Source of the DNA: Pararge aegeria
Taxonomy: Eukaryota; Arthropoda; Insecta; Lepidoptera; Nymphalidae
Direction: 5' to 3'
Assembly: GCF_905163445.1 (NCBI RefSeq)
Contig: NC_053182.1
Location: 4,340,001 to 4,404,000 of the forward strand
Length of the DNA: 64,000 nt
Below the pieces are notes generated by a model that saw nothing but the letters and a program-made list of their open reading frames with translations, did not search any database and had not been told where the DNA came from. Positions 51,763 through 62,830 of this stretch are shown here, piece by piece. Position 1 is the first letter of the stretch. Every line of letters starts with the position of its first letter. A program made the translations under genes and the position numbers.

Positions 51763-52063
51763 TATACCAACGAGGCACTGATGCTGATAAAATAAGCAAA
51801 TTGTGAAGTCCGAGACTAAATAAGTACCTACATACATTATATTACTTATGTACTATCCATTCCTTTCCATATAAAAGTTATAAGGCGCAATAATACTCGG
51901 CGTGTGTTCTGGGGAAACTTAATAAAACGATGTTTGTCTGTTGACTTTGAAGAGCTGGATATTGGACATTTCCTAAACAGTGAGGGCCCAACTGATATTA
52001 GAATGCAATATTTTGTGACATATTGGCAAATAAATTTTTGTTTTACTACGTTGTCTTTTTTTT

Positions 52064-52206
52064 GACAGCCGATTTGCGCAGTGGGCAGCGACCCTGCTTT
52101 CTGAGTCCAAGGCCGTGAGTTCAATTCCCACAACTGTAAAATGTTTATGTGATGAACATTAATGTTTTTCAGTGTCTGGGTGTTTATATATATATTATGA
52201 ATATTT
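52064..52206 (+). mobile_element. SINE-A, 3'-truncated
   Basis: The head TGACAGCCGATTTGCGCAGT, box B GAGTTCAATTCCCACAACTG, AATGTTTTTCAGTGTCTGGG and TATTTATGTGCAC. It stops before the CCATAACACAAGC segment. Confidence 0.93.
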
Positions 52207-52892
52207 ATGTGCACTTTTTCAAAAATGGCATCCATGCGAGCAGCGAGGCAGCGAAGTGCATCTTTGACATCAAAATTTCCGGATTAAAAACTCTTAAACC
52301 AAATTTGTTTATCTTGTTTGTTTACCTTTTTTGTAGTAAAATTTTAAAATTTATCGAATTTCTTCATTAGATTCACTCATCTTCACAATACGAAAAACAA
52401 ATAAAAATCAAACATTTTCATAATTTGAATTTGGAATTATCTTCTTTTAAATTTAAACTTTTAATGATACCTAAACCAGCCAGATACAAATAGTATAGCC
52501 AAAGAGATTTTATTACAAGTTCATACATACTATAATGCGAAAAGACTTTTTCCCTGACCCATTATTTACATTTTTCAACAGACAAAAAAAGTAGGAGGAA
52601 TAAGCAGGGATGCAAGAAACATATCCTGCAGGCCCTGTGTCTATCAACCTGAAAATATTACTTTGCGGCAGAAATAAATAATTTTCTTGACGAACTCTTT
52701 AACATAAAGATCTATTTTTACTCTTTTTTTTTTTATAAACGTACATTTGGCTTCTATTATATTAGATAATCGCTTATTATAAATCTTTATCTTTGTATAT
52801 ATCACTGCTTGATAGCTACGAAAACTATAGCCGGGGCGTTAGGTCTTATGAAGTAGATATTGTAATAAAAATACTGGTCTTATATCCCACTT
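52207..52892. other. unique sequence, no gene seen
   Basis: No feature is recognised. Confidence 0.4.
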
Positions 52893-53177
52893 CAGGGCAC
52901 GGGACTCCTCCCACAACAAGAAGGGGCTCGGGCCGTAGTCCACCACGCTGGCCCAGTGCGGATCAGTGGACTCCACATAACTTTGAGAACATTATGTAGA
53001 ACTCTCAGGCATGCAGGTTTCCTCACGATGTTTTCCTTCCCGTAGAAGCAAGTGATATTTTTAATGACTTAAAACACAAATTAACTTAGGAAAGTTAGAG
53101 GTGCGTGCTTTGATTCAAACTCGGCCCCCCCGTAAGTGAAGCCGAGCTCCTACCCACTCCGCTATCACCGCTTCGCT
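52893..53177 (-). mobile_element. SINE-B, nearly full length
   Basis: In reverse it has the head GAAGCGGTGATAGCGGAGTG, a box-B region GAGTTTGAATCAAAGCACGC, AAGTTAATTTGTGTTTTAAG, GAAAACATCGTGAGGAAACC and GGACTACGGCCCGAGCCCC. The very 3' end (GGGCCGGTAAT) is missing. Confidence 0.92.
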
Positions 53178-53697
53178 TATCTGTTATGATTTTGTAAAAC
53201 TAACTAAACTGTAATTTTTTTAACTTAACTGTTAACCTTTTGTAAAACTACTTCTGATTACCTACCTTACGGATTCTAAACTACCTAAATATATGTCACG
53301 TTGCTTCTAATATTTAGTTCTGCTGTTAAAATGAGATAAAAGGGATATTTGATTTTGGATTTTCCAAATTTCATTTTAATAACGTGCAAATACCCAATAT
53401 AATAAGCATTTTATAAAAAGAAATTACTTCTACATCAATGCATCGCTTCAATCATAAAAATACTGGTAGGTATAATGTTAAATTTTTATTCCATATCGTT
53501 TGAATATCGCACAAAATAATATTTTGCGCCTCTGACCTAATTTTAAGAAACCGTACATTAGGACTACCGCAATAATTATTATATCTATTTGAATAGTAGC
53601 AATAACAGGCTGCCAAGGTTCAAATTATGTTGCGGGAGCCTTGCCAAGCTCTAGAACATTAAGCCGAGAGAATGCTTTGACTGTAAAAGATCATACA
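53178..53697. other. unique AT-rich sequence, no gene seen
   Basis: No feature is recognised. Confidence 0.4.
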
Positions 53698-53965
53698 AAA
53701 AATTGGTTGTCTGTAAAGTCGGCTTACTGACGATAGTTGAACGTCGAACGAACAACATCGTAAGAAAATACTGATGGAATGGTTGCATTTTTCAAAAGAA
53801 AATTTTAATTTTAATTGTTTGATAGATATTATCGTTGCTATAAATGGAACGCCTCAGAGCGAGGTAACGCCGCATACGTCATGTTTTTTCGTGCGTGCAG
53901 CCGGCTCCATCGAATTATAAGACGTTGTCACGTCAAAAATATTTTCCGATCCCAGTGGTTTTGAT
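53698..53965 (+). mobile_element. repeat P, copy 1
   Basis: It begins ATTGGTTGTCTGTAAAGTCG and ends near ATTATAAGACGTTGTCACGT-CAAAAATATTTT. Both ends recur, in the same order and orientation, at 62335-62830. The end motif GACGTTGTCACGT is the inverse of the ACGTGACAACG near the start of copy 2, hinting at inverted ends. No frame; class not determined. Confidence 0.6.
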
Positions 53966-54460
53966 GTAGAACTACTCGTAAATAATTACATTTTATCATC
54001 ATTCATCGTTACTATAAAATACGCTTTCTTCTCTATAACCTATTGAATGAAACCTTCAGTGATTATTGAAAGCTTATTTAGCTGCGTTGGGCAATTTTTG
54101 TTCAGTGGAAAAACTTATGGGTTCGCGTCACTGATGACATCGACATGCTCGTGACGTATTGCGTCAGACTAGTGAGGCGTAGAATAGCGTGTACATGTTA
54201 ACACGTATATACACTATTACATTGTATATTGGCTGTATTCTTTGGCCGGGAAAAATCTTATTATTATTGCCACCGACTGATTCTATATCTTGTATTCCAT
54301 TGTTTTACGTCCTCCATAAGAATTCATCTGTATTTTTATATCAAACAACTAGCTGCCAGATGCTTTCTTTCGCGTTTCTGTTAGTAGATATTATAATATA
54401 TTATAACAAGTTAAGTTTTCCTGGGCTCACAAAAATTCCCGAGGATGGTATATTCCCCAG
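53966..54460. other. unique sequence, no gene seen
   Basis: The 106-aa frame at 54189-54509 ends in a SINE-B fragment and shows no domain. Confidence 0.45.
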
Positions 54461-54461
54461 G

Positions 54462-54515
54462 ATATGGTGTGGGAGGAGACCCCTGCCCTTTAGAGGGCCA
54501 GTAATATGATGATAA
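54462..54515 (+). mobile_element. SINE-B 3' end fragment
   Basis: GGTGTGGGAGGAGACCCCTG, CCCTTTAGAGGGCCAGTAAT and a ATGATGAT tail. Confidence 0.75.
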
Positions 54516-54784
54516 ACAAGCAACCGAGATGTGATTCTTATAGCCTGTTTACTAGCTACTTATATATTTTATAACATTAAACTCCAATACGTATTTCAAT
54601 AAGCTAGAAAATTGTCGAGATGGATATTTTACAAGCGATATACAGCTCAAGCGAGTGGCTGCGAGGCTGTGCGGTGACTCGTAATAAATTTGTTTATCGC
54701 CTGTACCTCAAACATAACTATTCATATTTTACGTAATAAATAAAACAATATTAAATTTGTCTCTTTTTAATGCATAGAGACGAT
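54516..54784. other. unique sequence, no gene seen
   Basis: No feature is recognised. Confidence 0.4.
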
Positions 54785-54960
54785 CTCCCCAGTGCCTACA
54801 ATATGAGTAATCATCGATCATATGGTAAGCTGATGGTAAGTTGTGATGCAGCCTAAGGAAGAGCGCGCTGACTTAGAATATGCCTATTCACTCTTGATTC
54901 GAAGGTACTAATATTGTAGGTGCTGGGGAATCAGAAACGAAGATGCAAAGCGCGTCTTGG
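54785..54960 (-). pseudogene. LINE C-terminal end (family F), damaged
   Basis: In reverse, CCCCAGCACCTACAATATTA, GTACCTTCGAATCAAGAGTG and AATAGGCATATTCTAAGTCA encode a broken version of the STYNMSTFKSRVNRHLLG tail. TTAGGCTGCATCACAACTTA follows. Upstream GCATCTTCGTTTCTGATTCC corresponds to the SFLIR region. A reversed, partial second tail (TGCCTACAATATGAGT at 54792) lies at the left edge. Confidence 0.55.
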
Positions 54961-54989
54961 TAACGCGCTGTTTAATAAATCGTTGTCAA

Positions 54990-55135
54990 ACAAGTACCAG
55001 GGTACGGGTCTCGTATATCCGTACTCTGCAGTAGTCCATCGGACAACGTGGTCCACGTTGAGAACAATGGAGAACTCTCAGGCATGCAGGTTTCATCACG
55101 ATTTTTTCCCTCCCTCTAATTGTTAATATCTGTAT
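54990..55135 (-). mobile_element. SINE-B fragment
   Basis: GGGTACGGGTCTCGTATATC, AACGTGGTCCACGTTGAGAA, AACTCTCAGGCATGCAGGTT and TCATCACGATTTTTTCC are the reversed SINE-B middle and 3' parts. Confidence 0.72.
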
Positions 55136-55530
55136 TAAAATAAAAAGGGATTGACCTTTAGTTGTTTTGAAAAATTGTTGTTATAAGTTCATGTTTTGAA
55201 TCAGGAATCGTAAAAATACAGTGATTTAATACAAGACTCGGTGTATGTACGATTTTAATTAATCTAAGCAGCTTACCTAGTTCCAACAAATCCTTGTTTG
55301 TTGCATAACACCGCAGTACAGAATAAATTACATATATCTTATATGTCGCTATGAGTTATGTTTCGTTGTATGCAAAGGTAGGAACGCGTTTTTTTTCTTT
55401 CATTTTTATTACTGTACTTATTTTTTTGTTTTATTGAAGTATTATAGGTTTCTTTTGTGCTTAGAAGCTTCGTAGCCTTAGATTTTAGGTTATTCTTCGT
55501 AAATAAAGCACCAATACTTCACCATATTTC
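55136..55530. other. unique sequence, no gene seen
   Basis: No feature is recognised. Confidence 0.4.
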
Positions 55531-55533
55531 GAC

Positions 55534-55712
55534 ATCCTGCCTGGCGCAACGGTGAGCGCTGTGAATTTAAGTAGGTGGCCCCAGGTTTGATTCCCGACAG
55601 GGGATATTTTGGAATCTATAATTTCTGAACAGGTTAACCCGCTACCATCTTAGACTGCATCATCACTTACCACCAGGTGAGATTGCAGTCAAGGGCTAAA
55701 TTTCAGTGGAAT
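55534..55712 (+). mobile_element. SINE-C, both ends present, middle deleted
   Basis: The head CCTGGCGCAACGGTGAGCGC, box B CAGGTTTGATTCCCGACAGG, then a jump to CAGGTTAACCCGCTACCATC, TTAGACTGCATCATCACTTA, CCACCAGGTGAGATTGCAGT and AAGGGCTAAATTTCAGTGGA. This copy defines both ends of the family in the window. Confidence 0.9.
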
Positions 55713-56123
55713 AAAAAATATATATATCAATAATTAAGCCTATTCCAAAAATACTTTTACTGTCGAATTTCGATTAATAAAATAATATACTACCCGAAAT
55801 TGCAATTTTATCCTCAATCGCGTGTTGTGTCCCATGTCCATTTGTTCTCCTAGCTATGTGCCTCCACCCATTATCATTTTAACTGCACGACTGTAAAGTG
55901 AAGTGAGCTATTGCTGTAATTCTAGATCTCTTATGGACATCATCATTTGATCAAGTAGAGATACTCCTAGCATACTCGTAGCTCTCTCCATCACCCTCTG
56001 AGCCTTCTTATAAATCCCATAGTAACGTAACGTTTCAGCTCCTAAGTTATCACTGGTGACACGCACTGTTCGAAGGCTTTGGTCCGAAGTACAAATTACT
56101 ACTACTGTTTAAAAGTAGCATTG
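55713..56123. other. unique sequence, no gene seen
   Basis: No feature is recognised. Confidence 0.4.
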
Positions 56124-56735
56124 CAGCGATGATAGCCTAGTGGTAAGGATTCCGGCTTTACTTTCGACGGATAGACTTCGAATCCTATCACGGCTTCACC
56201 TCTAACTTTTCAATGTGACGTGCTAAAACGCACGCAATTAAATATCACTTATTGTACTTTCGACGGATAGACTTCGAATCCTATCACGGCTTCACCTTTA
56301 ACTTTTCAATGTTACGTGCTAAAACGACCGCAATTAAATATCAGTTCCTTATTGTACTTTCGACGGATAGACTTCGAATCCTATCACGCCTTCCCCTCTA
56401 ACTTTTCAATGTTACGTGCTAAAACGACCGCAATTAAATATCAGTTTCTTATTGTACTTTCGAAGGATAGACTTCGAATCCTATCACGCCTTCGACTCTA
56501 ACATTTCAATGTTACGTGCTAAAACGCACGCAATTAAATATCACTTCATTTAACGGTGAAGGAAAACATCATGAGGAAATGCCCGCATGCCTGAGAATTG
56601 TCAATAATGTTCTCAAATGCGTGTGAAGTCCACCATTGCGCACTTGACCAGTGTGGTGGACTACGGCCCACACCCACCCATTGCAGAAGTAGACACGTAC
56701 TCTGTAGTGTGCCGGTAATGGGTTAATAAAATGAT
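56124..56735 (+). mobile_element. SINE-B with its box-B region repeated four times
   Basis: The head GCAGCGATGATAGCCTAGTG leads into four tandem modules starting CTTTCGA(C/A)GGATAGACTT at 56161, 56257, 56357 and 56457 (periods 96, 100, 100). Each contains box-B-like GACTTCGAATCCTATCACG, CTAACTTTTCAATGTTACGT-type sequence and CGCAATTAAATATCA. The ordinary SINE-B 3' body follows: GGTGAAGGAAAACATCATGA, AATGTTCTCAAATGCGTGTG, GTGGTGGACTACGGCCC and TGTGCCGGTAATGGGTTAAT. The result is about 610 bp instead of about 290. Confidence 0.93.
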
Positions 56736-57378
56736 GATCTTGCTGACTGATTAAAACACAATAATAGATAACAAAAAGATTGTTTACATTATGAGATTTT
56801 AAATTTAAGAATACACTGAAAAAGTGGTTATTGAGCAATGTATTTTATTCAATTGATGAATTTCTGCAATTTAAGCGTCAAAACTAGATTGTTTATATAT
56901 AAAACTTTGTATGTTGAGGTATTTTTTTAGGACATACATTTCATTTCATTTCATTACAAGAAAGGTTTGAAAAAAGGGACTAGGTATTCCTAAAAAAAGT
57001 GGTATAATCCTAGCTGTATAACTGTCAACTTAATTAAATTTATGGCGCCTCCTAATACCTCTGCAGGATAATCTCGCTTTAAGAATCTTTGGGCGTTGGG
57101 CCTGCAAGTCAATTTGCTCCAGATTAATTACGGTATTCAGGGTTATTAAAGTTAAAATCGATTTCATAATAGCTGTTATGAGTTCTATCGTTTGTTACTA
57201 ACATCCAGCTTCCTGTGAAATTATTAACTTAGTTAAAATTTTTAATGGATTCGTTGTTTACAACGAGATATAGTTTCGCTTCGTTTTAAAAAATTGGATT
57301 TTCATATCATCGTCATTAACCCATTCCCGGCCCACTTTAGAGCTCGGGTCTCCTTTCAGGATAATAATACATAATAAA
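56736..57378. other. unique sequence, no gene seen
   Basis: A short fragment CATTCCCGGCCCACTTTAGA and GCTCGGGTCTCCTTTC at 57320-57358 is a decayed reversed SINE-B end. Otherwise nothing is recognised. Confidence 0.4.
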
Positions 57379-57654
57379 CTATCAAAATCAAGCTTAATTC
57401 GCTATACTCCGCGAAAAGCAGGAGAATCTGTGTGGTGCAATTTATAATTTCTTCAATCCTTATACTCCACACCAAACAGATCTTCGGCAATATACCCTCT
57501 ACGCACGTTTCGCTCCGAAACCGGAGCATCCTCAGATGTTGACTTTACAATGTCTTAACAACTATTCATTGATTGAAGAAATTATAAATTACACCACACA
57601 GATTCTCCTGCTTTTCGCGGAGTACCTATAGCAAATTAAGCTTGATTTTGATAG
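57379..57654 (+). mobile_element. MITE-I, full-length reference copy, 276 bp
   Basis: The left arm (57379-57458) begins CTATCAAAATCAAGCTTAAT and the right arm (57571-57654) ends ATTAAGCTTGATTTTGATAG. The 80-bp arms are inverted repeats with only a few differences. The centre holds CGCACGTTTCGCTCCGAAAC and GGAGCATCCTCAGATGTTGA. There is no transposase, so it is non-autonomous. Four other partial copies lie at 9228, 23505, 32945 and 51078. Confidence 0.93.
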
Positions 57655-57697
57655 GATATCATGGATTTCCGCAAAGTAACGTCTGCTTCTATCCAAT

Positions 57698-57962
57698 AAA
57701 TAATAAATAAATAAATATACTACAACAATACACACATCGCCATGTAGCCCCAAAGTAAGCGTAGCTTGTTATATGGGTACTAAGATGACTGATGAATATT
57801 TCTATAAATAATATACATAAATACTTATAATATACAGATAAACACCCAGACGCCGAAAAAAATTCATGTTCATCACATAAATATTTTCCAGTTGTGGGAA
57901 TCGAACTCACGGCTTTGGACTCAGAAAGCAGGGTCGCTGCCCACTGCGCCAGTCGGCCGTCA
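57698..57962 (-). mobile_element. SINE-A, full length
   Basis: The minus strand has the head GACGGCCGACTGGCGCAGTG, box B GTGAGTTCGATTCCCACAAC, body GGGGCTACATGGCGATGTGT and a long AATAAATAATAAATAAATA tail. It is close to the copy at 8481-8751. Confidence 0.95.
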
Positions 57963-58007
57963 AAGAAGGGTAAAGGATGAGTAGGGGGAAGGATGAGAAG
58001 GGTTTAG

Positions 58008-58093
58008 GTGGTGTGTCTACGACGCTGGCCAAGTGCGGATTGGTAGACTTCACACTTCGTTGAGAATATTATGGCGAACTCTCAGGCATGAAT
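58008..58093 (-). mobile_element. SINE-B internal fragment
   Basis: GTCTACGACGCTGGCCAAGT, GCGGATTGGTAGACTTCACA and CGAACTCTCAGGCATG are the reversed middle of SINE-B. Confidence 0.78.
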
Positions 58094-58660
58094 TATTTGT
58101 ATTATTTATCAGTCATTGAATTATGCATCATTTTTGATATGTGTCAAGTATAGTCATGGGTAAAGAAAATGAATGGAAAACATTTAAGGTAACTTATTTG
58201 GTGGATAAGACTCGTCTTATAGTAAGTGTGAGCGTAGCGCAATGCGACAGCGGTAACCAAGGTGTAGTGTGTCGCTTAGTACTAAAAAAACAAATACCTC
58301 AGTATTTTTAATTCTATCAAGTTTTTTATCATTTTTAATTGTTTTAATTTTACATCACTCGTGTTGTAAATTTCACACAATTTAAGTAGAGGCACTCTAG
58401 ATCGAAAAGATTTAAGGAGCTGACACCGTAACAGAGTAAAGTAGTCAACGCGTGTAACACATACTATATCTATTATATGAATCTTAAAAATTCGGTGCTT
58501 CTGTTAAATTGTGTTTTATATTCAGCTCATCTTCTGCACAGATCTTGATGAAATTTGGCACATAACCCATTGGTTTATTTTGCATCTTGGATGGACATTT
58601 TATCCCGGGAATTAAAAAAGATTATAAACATTCTTGTATAACATTTTAAGCCTATATCAA
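58094..58660. other. mostly unique; possible Helitron-like internal fragment near 58530-58620
   Basis: GATCTTGATGAAATTTGGCA followed by CATCTTGGATGGACATTTTA and TCCCGGGAATTAAAAAAG has the flavour of Helitron-like internal sequence. No borders are seen. Confidence 0.35.
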
Positions 58661-58662
58661 GA

Positions 58663-58855
58663 GACAAATTCAAATTTCATTTATTTCAAGTAGGCCTAAT
58701 TAATAAGCACTTTTTAACGTGAAGTCAGTCTGTTTGTAGTGACTCTACCACCGGTTCGGAAGGCAGATTCCACTGAGAAGAGCCGGCAAGAAACTCAGCA
58801 GATTGCTCTTTTCCAACATCATTTTAAAGTTCAACAATCTTTAGAATTTAGACAA
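58663..58855 (-). mobile_element. dispersed repeat with Rep-D-like tail
   Basis: CAAATTCAAATTTCATTTAT, TTCAAGTAGGCCTAATTAAT is a reversed LINE-type tail. Then GTAGTGACTCTACCACCGGT, TCGGAAGGCAGATTCCACTG and GAGCCGGCAAGAAACTCAGC. I recognise this pattern as common in lepidopteran genomes. Its body differs from Rep-D. Confidence 0.65.
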
Positions 58856-59355
58856 TTCTTACTATTGTTTAACAAAATATGTTATAATTTGATTATCTTT
58901 ATTGCGACCTGTTTATAAACATTAACGTTAGATAATTTTTTAGTAATATAAAAAAAAAATACTACCCATAGTTCAAGTATGTTGATTGGCATCTAAGTAA
59001 AATAATATTCTTAGTAGAATTAAGACCATAAACGAATTAATTGCAAATCTTGAGGCCATCCAAAATACACACAATATCATACAAAGTACCTCTTCAAGTG
59101 ATATTTCAGCTTGATTGATCGATTAGAACCTATATTAGAGATCAAAGAAACTGCCAAGTAACGACGTGGTCCTATATTATACTTATATAATAAGTTATAA
59201 GCGAAGCGCGTTTGGTTCTTGAGATAAAAAAAAATCATATTAACTATACAATAGTTCATATGATTTTTTTACTTATTCAATAAAGGTTTCAGCCAAATAA
59301 AATCAAAGTAATCCGCGCACATTGTTACAACAAAGCACATCGCAGTGCACTTCTA
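58856..59355. other. unique AT-rich sequence, no gene seen
   Basis: No feature is recognised; the 60-aa minus frame at 59077-59259 has no motif. Confidence 0.4.
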
Positions 59356-59617
59356 TCCATACTTATATTATAAAAAGTAAAGATTTTTTTGATTGTTTGT
59401 ACCGAATAGGTTCTGAAGATACTGAACTGAAAAAAATAATTTTAAAAACTAATCCGTTTTTTTTACAAGAATACACAACTTAAAAAATCTGTAGAACTTA
59501 ACATCTAAATTGATTACCATTTACACATCTTTCAAATGTCTTTCAATTCAATCTGTATCTACGGGATGCTGTAAGAAAACGAAAACAAATGTGGACGAAA
59601 TTGCGGGCAACAGCCAG
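59356..59617 (+). mobile_element. Helitron-like element, 262 bp
   Basis: It begins TCCATACTTATATTATAAAA after an A and ends AAATTGCGGGCAACAGCCAG before a T. CTAG has become CCAG. It is related to the Hel-2 type through its ends. Confidence 0.6.
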
Positions 59618-61990
59618 TTTTATTATAAAGTCAGTTTATTAAATCATTTGTTATACTTAATATTACATATTTTTTTATAATTATATAAAAGGCTTAAAGG
59701 ACACTGGCTACTGGGATTATGCTCGCTTGAGCTCAACGGTGTGGCAACAGTTTATTAAACGAGGGAAATTATCAACCGTGAACTGTTAGTCTCAGCTGAT
59801 GAGAGTGGGTAAAAGTGACTATAAATATAACTGTGTTAAGTGACCTGTAATCATTATTTACACTTAAAAGGAGGATGTTCGTATAGCTAACCGCCCCAAA
59901 TTAGCGCTCTATGGAGAATGTATTATGTACATATTTGTCTTATTAATTTTGTTTCAAATTAAGATTAATGTTCTTGATAGCATGTCTGTAATGATTAAAT
60001 TCTACACGTAAAAAGCCATAAGCTTTTGAGATTAAGCTATATTTGTGATAGCTTACAGTGAAATGTGATGAAATAATATGTTTATACTATACATACCATC
60101 TTCAATAACATACTATATAATAGTACCGGCGATAATATTCCATGTGTATTATAAGTGTGTGTTTGCGTTGACTAAGTTGATTGACCGTTCGATCTCGCAC
60201 TTATCAATGGGACGCGGTAGTGTGCGTTGTTTGTCACATGTGCAAAATAGGTTTTGGAGGAAACGAACTCTTCGGGGAAAACGGTGTTTTGTCCTGTACA
60301 TTTTATGTTAGCCTAGGATCATTCATATTTTTGAATAATAAATGAGCTTACACGCTTTTTGTCCCACGGAAATGTCTCAAGTGTATTTTCGCTCTGACAG
60401 ATACATAAATAAAACAACTCATGCTTCCCTTTTTACATTCGTATACTTAATTCTTAGCAGAGAATTTTCTGTATATGATACAATTCAAACTTCAGTCGTC
60501 AAAATGTACGTATTGCCTATTGGTATTACCCTAATATTTCTAGTATTGGAATAAACTCGTAAAGGAAAAAAATCAAAAAGAATTCTCGCTAACGTTCGCA
60601 CAAATTTATACGGAATTTAATTAGGAAATTTCATGAGTTTCTTCTCAACAGTTCAGCCGACCGCGTTTTAAGGAATGAATTGTAATTTATTTCGATGTAT
60701 ACACATACGTTTAATAAGGTTTTTGTACTAATAAGAATTACGGGGCAAATGAAAAAAATATTTTTTAAATATCCCGTTTATAAATTGTGGAAATTTAAAA
60801 AAAATATTAAAATTAAGTACCATAAAGGTACTTAATATCTTATATTCCTTTAAAATCTTTAAACCGCGATCGGTTGTTGCAATCTTGGCAGTATTTAAAC
60901 AAGAATGGTGTCATTCAAAATCATTTCACTCATCGTGGTCTATGTGTAAGCGGACTAAAATTCAACTTTGGTGCACAGTTCTATATGACTTTCTGGCTTT
61001 GGGTTCTAGTATCAAGTTGTTAAAGCGTACGGTACCTTTAGGTGAGAATATTTTTATTGCAAAGAGTATAGAAATACTACTTTTTAAGTTACATATTTAA
61101 GTTTTCTTTTTTTTTCTAGTTTATTTAAATGTTTACGTCCATTTCTTTAATATTTACTTATACCTTGACGTTTGTATATCCACATTCATGAATAAATGAA
61201 AACATCGACAGGAATAATAACGTAGATATTGTCAGTAAATCATCACTTGACACGTGGTCTATTTATGTAATCTGTGCTCAAGTGATCAAAACTAGTATGC
61301 AGTTTTTTTTTCTTTTACAACCTTTCCTATTTTCAGTTATGGCATTGGTATCTGATATTCTATTAATATATAGTTGTTACTTTTAACCTATACTATGTAT
61401 TATTTTGTTTTACGAGTTGTTTGTCTTTTTTAGAAATAATTTATTTTATTTATTTGCGATCGAAATAAGAAACACGGCCAGATTCGGTCATAAAACCCAT
61501 TTTATCGTTAATTTTACATTTGGACCTAGAGTAAATGTCCTCGCATTCGAAGTAAAAGCGAAAAGTCGGACAAGGTCGCACACTCGACTTAAATATCAAT
61601 CCTCGCCTTCGGCTCGGGTGATAACCATCTAGGATAAAATGTTTTTTTTTTATGTAGCACAATCTACTTTTTAGTATCATGTCACAATATAACGCGCTAC
61701 ATGATAGAAAAAAAAAATCTATCAATACCCTAATATTTTATTGAAATTGAGCTTGGATATTTTAATTCAAACTTTTTCGAACAACCTTGTAGCCATCTTG
61801 AATATCCCGTTAGAAAAACTGTGAATGTTAATAACTTTCAAAATAATTTTTCTGGAACAAAACTTTGGTGATCGTCAATTAACGTTCGGACCAAGTTGGC
61901 ATAATAATAGCTACCTCGTTCCTATTACAAGAAGGTGCTTATAAAACTTTATATTTATAGCCTCTTGTCACGAACGGAGAGAAAACTTGG
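59618..61990. other. unique sequence, no gene seen
   Basis: Frames of 60-91 aa (60078, 60342, 60885, 61405 plus; 61450 minus) lack motifs. A small palindrome ATTAAGTACC-ATAAA-GGTACTTAAT lies at 60812-60836. A CCTCGCCTTCGGCTCGGG phrase near 61600 may be repeat-derived. Confidence 0.4.
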
Positions 61991-62019
61991 TAAAATATGC
62001 AGTGAACTTTTGTGCTACG

Positions 62020-62110
62020 TCCTAATCCTACAAATGCGAAAGTATCAGGTTGTTTATTTGTTTGAGCACAGCTCAACCGATCTTCTGCAAGTTCTGCAAG
62101 TTCACAACTT
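62020..62110 (+). mobile_element. Helitron-like 5' fragment
   Basis: TCCTAATCCTACAAATGCGA, AAGTATCAGGTTGTTTATTT and GCTCAACCGATCTTCTGCAA resemble the start and first internal motif of Hel-2-type elements. TTCTGCAAG is locally duplicated. No 3' border. Confidence 0.5.
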
Positions 62111-62164
62111 GCACACTGGAGAGGAGTGAATAATACCTATGTGAAGGAGACCCTTTTTAGCTTA

Positions 62165-62332
62165 GGATATTTTTTTCCTGATGGTTAGTGTAAAACCATC
62201 GCCTGTAAACAAGGCAACAGTTAGCAGGGCATGCAAGGAACACGTCCCAGGTTAGCCCGCTGCCATGTTAGACTGCATCACTTGCCACCAGGTTGCAATC
62301 AAGGGCTAACTTGTAGTGGAGTAAAAAATAAA
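62165..62332 (+). mobile_element. composite: repeat K fragment and SINE-C 3' end
   Basis: TTCCTGATGGTTAGTGTAAA and TCGCCTGTAAACAAGGCAAC match repeat K at 22377-22450, reversed in neither case. CCCAGGTTAGCCCGCTGCCA, TTAGACTGCATCACTTGCCA and GGGCTAACTTGTAGTGGAGT are the SINE-C 3' end. Confidence 0.65.
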
Positions 62333-62334
62333 AA

Positions 62335-62830
62335 AAGATTGGTTGCCTGTAAAGTCGGTATACGGGCGAAAGTTTTACGTGACAACGACTTTGAGTGGTA
62401 AAATAATTTTAATGTGAATATTCATTCGTATAGTAGGAAGAAGGATGAAATAATAGTAACAATTTAAAACATTTATTTATACAAAGAATTATATTTAAAA
62501 CATTAATTTATACAAAGAATCTCGCACTGAATTTCATATTAACAAAATTTTATTTTTACCTTTACACATACATACGTATTTATATACAAATATACATACA
62601 ATAACTTGCAATACATTTGCGTACAATGAAACAGCGTTTACTACAAAGGGACGCGTGCCTTTCACTTTTTATGTCTGTCTCTCTCGCTCTTAGGCGGGCG
62701 CGTGCCTCTCACTCGCTCTCATTGTGAGCGCATAACGTGAGCGGAGCGTAACGCAGTTTCTTGAAGTGTCACCCGGCAAACCAATTTATAAGACGTTGTC
62801 ACGTCAAAAATATTTTGCGTCTCGCTACGA
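62335..62830 (+). mobile_element. repeat P, copy 2
   Basis: The start GATTGGTTGCCTGTAAAGTC followed by TTTTACGTGACAACGACTTT, and the end CAATTTATAAGACGTTGTCA-CGTCAAAAATATTTTGCG. The interior has a 33-bp tandem duplicate at about 62465-62520 (CATTTATTTATACAAAGAAT) and a GC-rich GAGCGCATAACGTGAGCGGA stretch. It is longer than copy 1 at 53698-53965. Confidence 0.6.

Noticed and set aside
54189..54509. 106-aa plus frame
   Set aside because: It ends inside a SINE-B fragment and shows no domain or conservation signal.
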